Assembly: GCA_946479015.1 (NCBI GenBank)
Contig: CAMLEQ010000130.1
Coordinates: 1-9,320 of the forward strand
DNA from: an uncultured Gemmatimonadota bacterium
GTDB taxonomy: Bacteria; Gemmatimonadota; Gemmatimonadetes; Gemmatimonadales; Gemmatimonadaceae
Length of the DNA stretch: 9,320 nucleotides
Direction of reading: 5' to 3'
Both the position numbers and the translations under genes were made by a program. Below, piece by piece: positions 7,160-9,320 of the stretch; positions within the stretch are counted from its first letter, which is position 1, and every line of letters starts with the position of its first letter. The notes below the pieces were generated by a model. The model was not told the origin of the DNA and ran no database searches. It saw only the letters and a list, made by a program, of their open reading frames with translations.

Positions 7160-8080
7160 TCACCCGCCTCCGCCCACGGTCTTGAACATCTTCGCGATCT
7201 GGAGCACCGCCGGTCCCATCACCACCGCGAACAGCGCGGGGAGGATGAACAGGATCAGCGGGAAGAGCATCTTCAGCGGCGCCACCGCGGCCTTCTTCTC
7301 CACCGCCTGCCGCCGCTTGCGCCGCAGCGTCTCCGCGTACACCTGGAGCACGTGCCCGATGCTCGTCCCCCAGCGCTCGCTCTGGATCATCGTGGACACC
7401 AGCGCGCGCACCTCCTCCACCCCCGTCCGGTCCCACAGCCCACGCAGCGCCTGCTCGCGCGGCACGCCGGCGTTGGTCTTCCGGGTCACCGTGAGCAGCT
7501 CGAGGGAGAGATCCTCGTGCAGCCGCGCGATCTCGCGCGCCACGCGGAGGATGGCGGCATCGAGGCTCACCCCCGCCTCGATGCACACCACGAGCAAATC
7601 GAGCGCATCGGGGACGGAGCGGCGGATGCGCTCCTGCCGCGCGGACACCCGGTGATTGAGGTACCACGCGGGGAGCACCCATCCCGCGGCCACGCTCCAC
7701 GTGGCGAGGAACACCATGCCGCCGAACGACATGCCCGCCATGAGCGGGGCGAAGGCCAGCGGCATCGCGACCATCGCGGCCACCCGCGCGGTGTTGTACG
7801 TGAGGGGCGCGGTGGGCGACTCGAAGCCGGCGCGGATGAGCTTCGTCTTGAGCTCGTCGTCCTCCCCCCACGACTCGGGGACGATCTCGCGCAGCTTCTC
7901 GCCGAGCGCGCTGCCCCGCAGCTCGGCGGCATCGATGAGGATGCTCGACGCGTCGGCGGCGCCCCCCTCGCGCGCGCGCCCGAGGAGCCGGCCGCGCTCG
8001 CGCCCGAGCAGCGCCACGTACGCCGCCACGGCCAGCGCTGCCACGGCGAGCACCACGAAGACGATCATCGCGTAAGGCAT
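7160..8080 (-). CDS. tadC: Tad pilus platform protein TadC (type II secretion F family)
   Basis: This 306-residue inner-membrane protein forms, with TadB, the platform on which the TadA ATPase acts to push pilin subunits into the Flp pilus. It has an N-terminal membrane segment at about 4-24, a hydrophobic pair at about 98-140, the GspF-type cytoplasmic domain at about 150-270, and a last membrane segment at about 268-292. TadC hallmarks are clear: VPDALDLLVVCIEAGVSLDAA at about 156-176, IQSERWGTSIGHVLQVYAE at 232-250, and KKAAVAPLKMLFPLILFILP near the end. The ATG at 8080 lies 10 bases after the tadB stop. A GAGG at 8089-8092 overlapping that stop serves as a ribosome binding site. Length is normal for the family. 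Confidence 0.95.
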   Translation of the reverse strand: MPYAMIVFVVLAVAALAVAAYVALLGRERGRLLGRAREGGAADASSILIDAAELRGSALGEKLREIVPESWGEDDELKTKLIRAGFESPTAPLTYNTARVAAMVAMPLAFAPLMAGMSFGGMVFLATWSVAAGWVLPAWYLNHRVSARQERIRRSVPDALDLLVVCIEAGVSLDAAILRVAREIARLHEDLSLELLTVTRKTNAGVPREQALRGLWDRTGVEEVRALVSTMIQSERWGTSIGHVLQVYAETLRRKRRQAVEKKAAVAPLKMLFPLILFILPALFAVVMGPAVLQIAKMFKTVGGGG

Positions 8081-8090
8081 GGCGTCGTCC

Positions 8091-9038
8091 TCAGTAGTCC
8101 ACGTCGGCGAGACGCATCAGGATCAGGTAGCCGAACAGCGCGCTGATCGCCGCCCCGCCCAGGATGATGCGCCCCACCGACGTGTTCGTGAGCGGCGCCA
8201 CGTACTCCGCGTTCACGATCAGCAGGCCGAAGTACACCACCACCGGCAGCGCCGAGAGGATCTTCGCGGAGAGCTTCGGCTCGGAGGTGAGCGTCTCGAT
8301 CTGCCCTCGCACGGCGACGCGCTGCCGCATGAGCTCGGCGATGTTCGACAGCACGTCGCCGAGCGAGCCGCCGCTCTCGCGCTGGATGAGCACCGCGGTG
8401 ACGAGCATCTTGAAGTCCAGGCTCGCGACGCGGTCCTGCATCGCGAGGAGCGCATCGCGCACCTCGATGCCCAGCCGCTGCTCGTCGTAGAAGCGCGCGA
8501 ACTCGGGGCCGAGCGGGGTCGGCATCTCCTGGCCGATGAAGCGCATCGCCGCCTGGAAGGAGTAGCCGGCGCGCATGGACGTGACGAGCATGTCGATGGC
8601 GTCGGGGAGCTGCGTCTCGAACGCCTGCTGGCGGCGCTTCGCCTTGAAGCGCAGCCAGACGAGCGGCGCGACCGCGCCGAGCAGGGCACCGACGATGGCG
8701 AGCCCCAGGTTGCCGGTGACGAGCCCGAGGAAGAGCCCGGCCAGCGCCAAGGCGACGCCGGCGAGGAGGACCATCCCCGGACTCCACGACGATCCGGCGC
8801 GCTGCGCCAGATTCGCCAGCTCGGCGCCGATGCCGCCCGCGAGCAGGCGGTTCAGGAACGGCAGGTCGCTCGCGCTGTCGTGGCGCAGGAGCGGGCGGGC
8901 CGCCTCCTGCATCTCGGGGCGCAGCCGCGCGCGCGCGGCCGCGGCGGCGGCGAGGCGCCGCCGGTTCACGAACACGAACACGCCCACGATGAGCCCGAGC
9001 GTGCCCACGAACACGGCGCCGAGGATGAGCAGCACCAT
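8091..9038 (-). CDS. tadB: Tad pilus platform protein TadB (type II secretion F family)
   Basis: This 315-residue inner-membrane protein is the partner of TadC. A membrane segment occupies about 1-24, followed by a basic, alanine-rich stretch (25-40) and a hydrophobic pair at about 88-128. The GspF-type cytoplasmic domain runs from about 143 to 260, and two C-terminal hydrophobic segments follow at about 261-278 and 289-308. Diagnostic TadB sequence includes QLPDAIDMLVTSMRAGYSFQ, then QRESGGSLGDVLSNIAELMR at about 219-238. The QRESGG..GDVL core is typical of TadB rather than TadC. The ATG at 9038 lies three bases after the tadA stop and has a modest GGGGA site inside the tadA end. Length and layout are normal, so the protein is probably functional. 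Confidence 0.95.
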   Translation of the reverse strand: MVLLILGAVFVGTLGLIVGVFVFVNRRRLAAAAAARARLRPEMQEAARPLLRHDSASDLPFLNRLLAGGIGAELANLAQRAGSSWSPGMVLLAGVALALAGLFLGLVTGNLGLAIVGALLGAVAPLVWLRFKAKRRQQAFETQLPDAIDMLVTSMRAGYSFQAAMRFIGQEMPTPLGPEFARFYDEQRLGIEVRDALLAMQDRVASLDFKMLVTAVLIQRESGGSLGDVLSNIAELMRQRVAVRGQIETLTSEPKLSAKILSALPVVVYFGLLIVNAEYVAPLTNTSVGRIILGGAAISALFGYLILMRLADVDY

Positions 9039-9041
9039 CGG

Positions 9042-9320
9042 TCAGTCCCCGTCGAAGAAGGCGGCCGGCAGCTCCACCCCGGCGAGCCGCAGGCGCTCGG
9101 TGAACACCGGCCGGATGCCTGTCGCCTCGAAGCCGCCGATGATGCGCCCATCCGGCGAGATGCCGCGGCGGCGGAAGCGGTAGATCTCCTGCGTGGCGAT
9201 CACGTCTCCCTCCATCCCGGTGACCTCGGTGATGCTGATGATGCGCCGCGTGCCATCGGAGAGGCGCGCCACCTGCACGATCACGTCGAGGGCGGAGGAG
9301 ATCTGCTCGCGCATGGCGCG
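9042..9320 (-). CDS. tadA: Tad pilus secretion ATPase TadA/CpaF (3' end only)
   Basis: Only the last 92 codons are in the window; the gene continues beyond the right edge. TadA is the cytoplasmic hexameric ATPase that powers Flp pilus assembly. The visible part reads MREQISSALDVIVQVARLSDGTRR, shown here in two pieces as MREQISSALDVIV and QVARLSDGTRR. It continues with ITEVTGMEGDVIATQEIY, then GFEATGIRPVFTERL and a C-terminus in ELPAAFFDGD, all standard for CpaF/TadA C-termini. The ATG at 9314 is internal (Met within the conserved helix), not the start. Walker A and B lie outside the window. The stop is three bases from the tadB start, so the genes are co-transcribed and coupled. Confidence 0.95.
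   Translation of the reverse strand, partial: RAMREQISSALDVIVQVARLSDGTRRIISITEVTGMEGDVIATQEIYRFRRRGISPDGRIIGGFEATGIRPVFTERLRLAGVELPAAFFDGD

Noticed and set aside
2741..7655. Long plus-strand open frames (2741-4801 and 5016-7655) opposite the minus-strand block
   Set aside because: They are made almost only of Arg, Ala, Gly, His and Glu, have no hydrophobic or domain pattern, and are antisense to well-recognised genes.
1..9320. tRNA, rRNA, CRISPR, insertion sequence, phage or riboswitch signals
   Set aside because: Nothing beyond short GC-rich repeats and the listed inverted repeats was seen, and almost every base lies within a protein-coding gene.

Overview
The window is GC-rich chromosomal DNA: a 60-base sample at 5221-5280 has 47 G/C, and codon third positions are almost all G or C. 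It is densely packed, with no gene-free stretch longer than 59 bases. The signal peptide ending in Leu-Gly-Ala-Gln, the TolB-like/TPR secreted protein and the compact Tad pilus genes would suit a Gemmatimonadota-like or other high-GC environmental bacterium. That is an inference from style only; no marker gene is present.

Region 1 (1-1761, plus strand) holds the 3' end of a NatA-type ABC ATPase and a complete NatB-type ABC-2 permease. The two overlap by 14 bases and together encode a two-component exporter of unknown substrate.

Region 2 (1683-9320, minus strand) reads leftward as one apparently co-transcribed block: tadA (3' end only), tadB, tadC, a TadG-like anchored protein, a secreted TolB-domain/TPR protein, a large polytopic GT-C-like membrane protein, and a GT87/DUF2029-like membrane protein. 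Gaps run from 59 bases down to 4-base start/stop overlaps. TadA powers the Tad (Flp) pilus machine, TadB and TadC form its inner-membrane platform, and the TadG-like protein is an envelope component. The last three genes look like an accessory module that could modify or attach glycans at the cell surface. Their link to the pilus rests only on gene order and spacing.

Two points need care. The TolB/TPR gene is read in two frames, and the shift falls at or next to a perfect 28-base palindrome (4646-4673). The upstream frame then stays open all the way through the two membrane-protein genes, so a simple gene caller would report a false 1427-residue fusion. At the left end, the GT87-like gene runs 79 bases into the 3' end of the convergent permease gene. 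No tRNA, rRNA, CRISPR array, insertion sequence or attachment site was seen, and no promoter could be supported.
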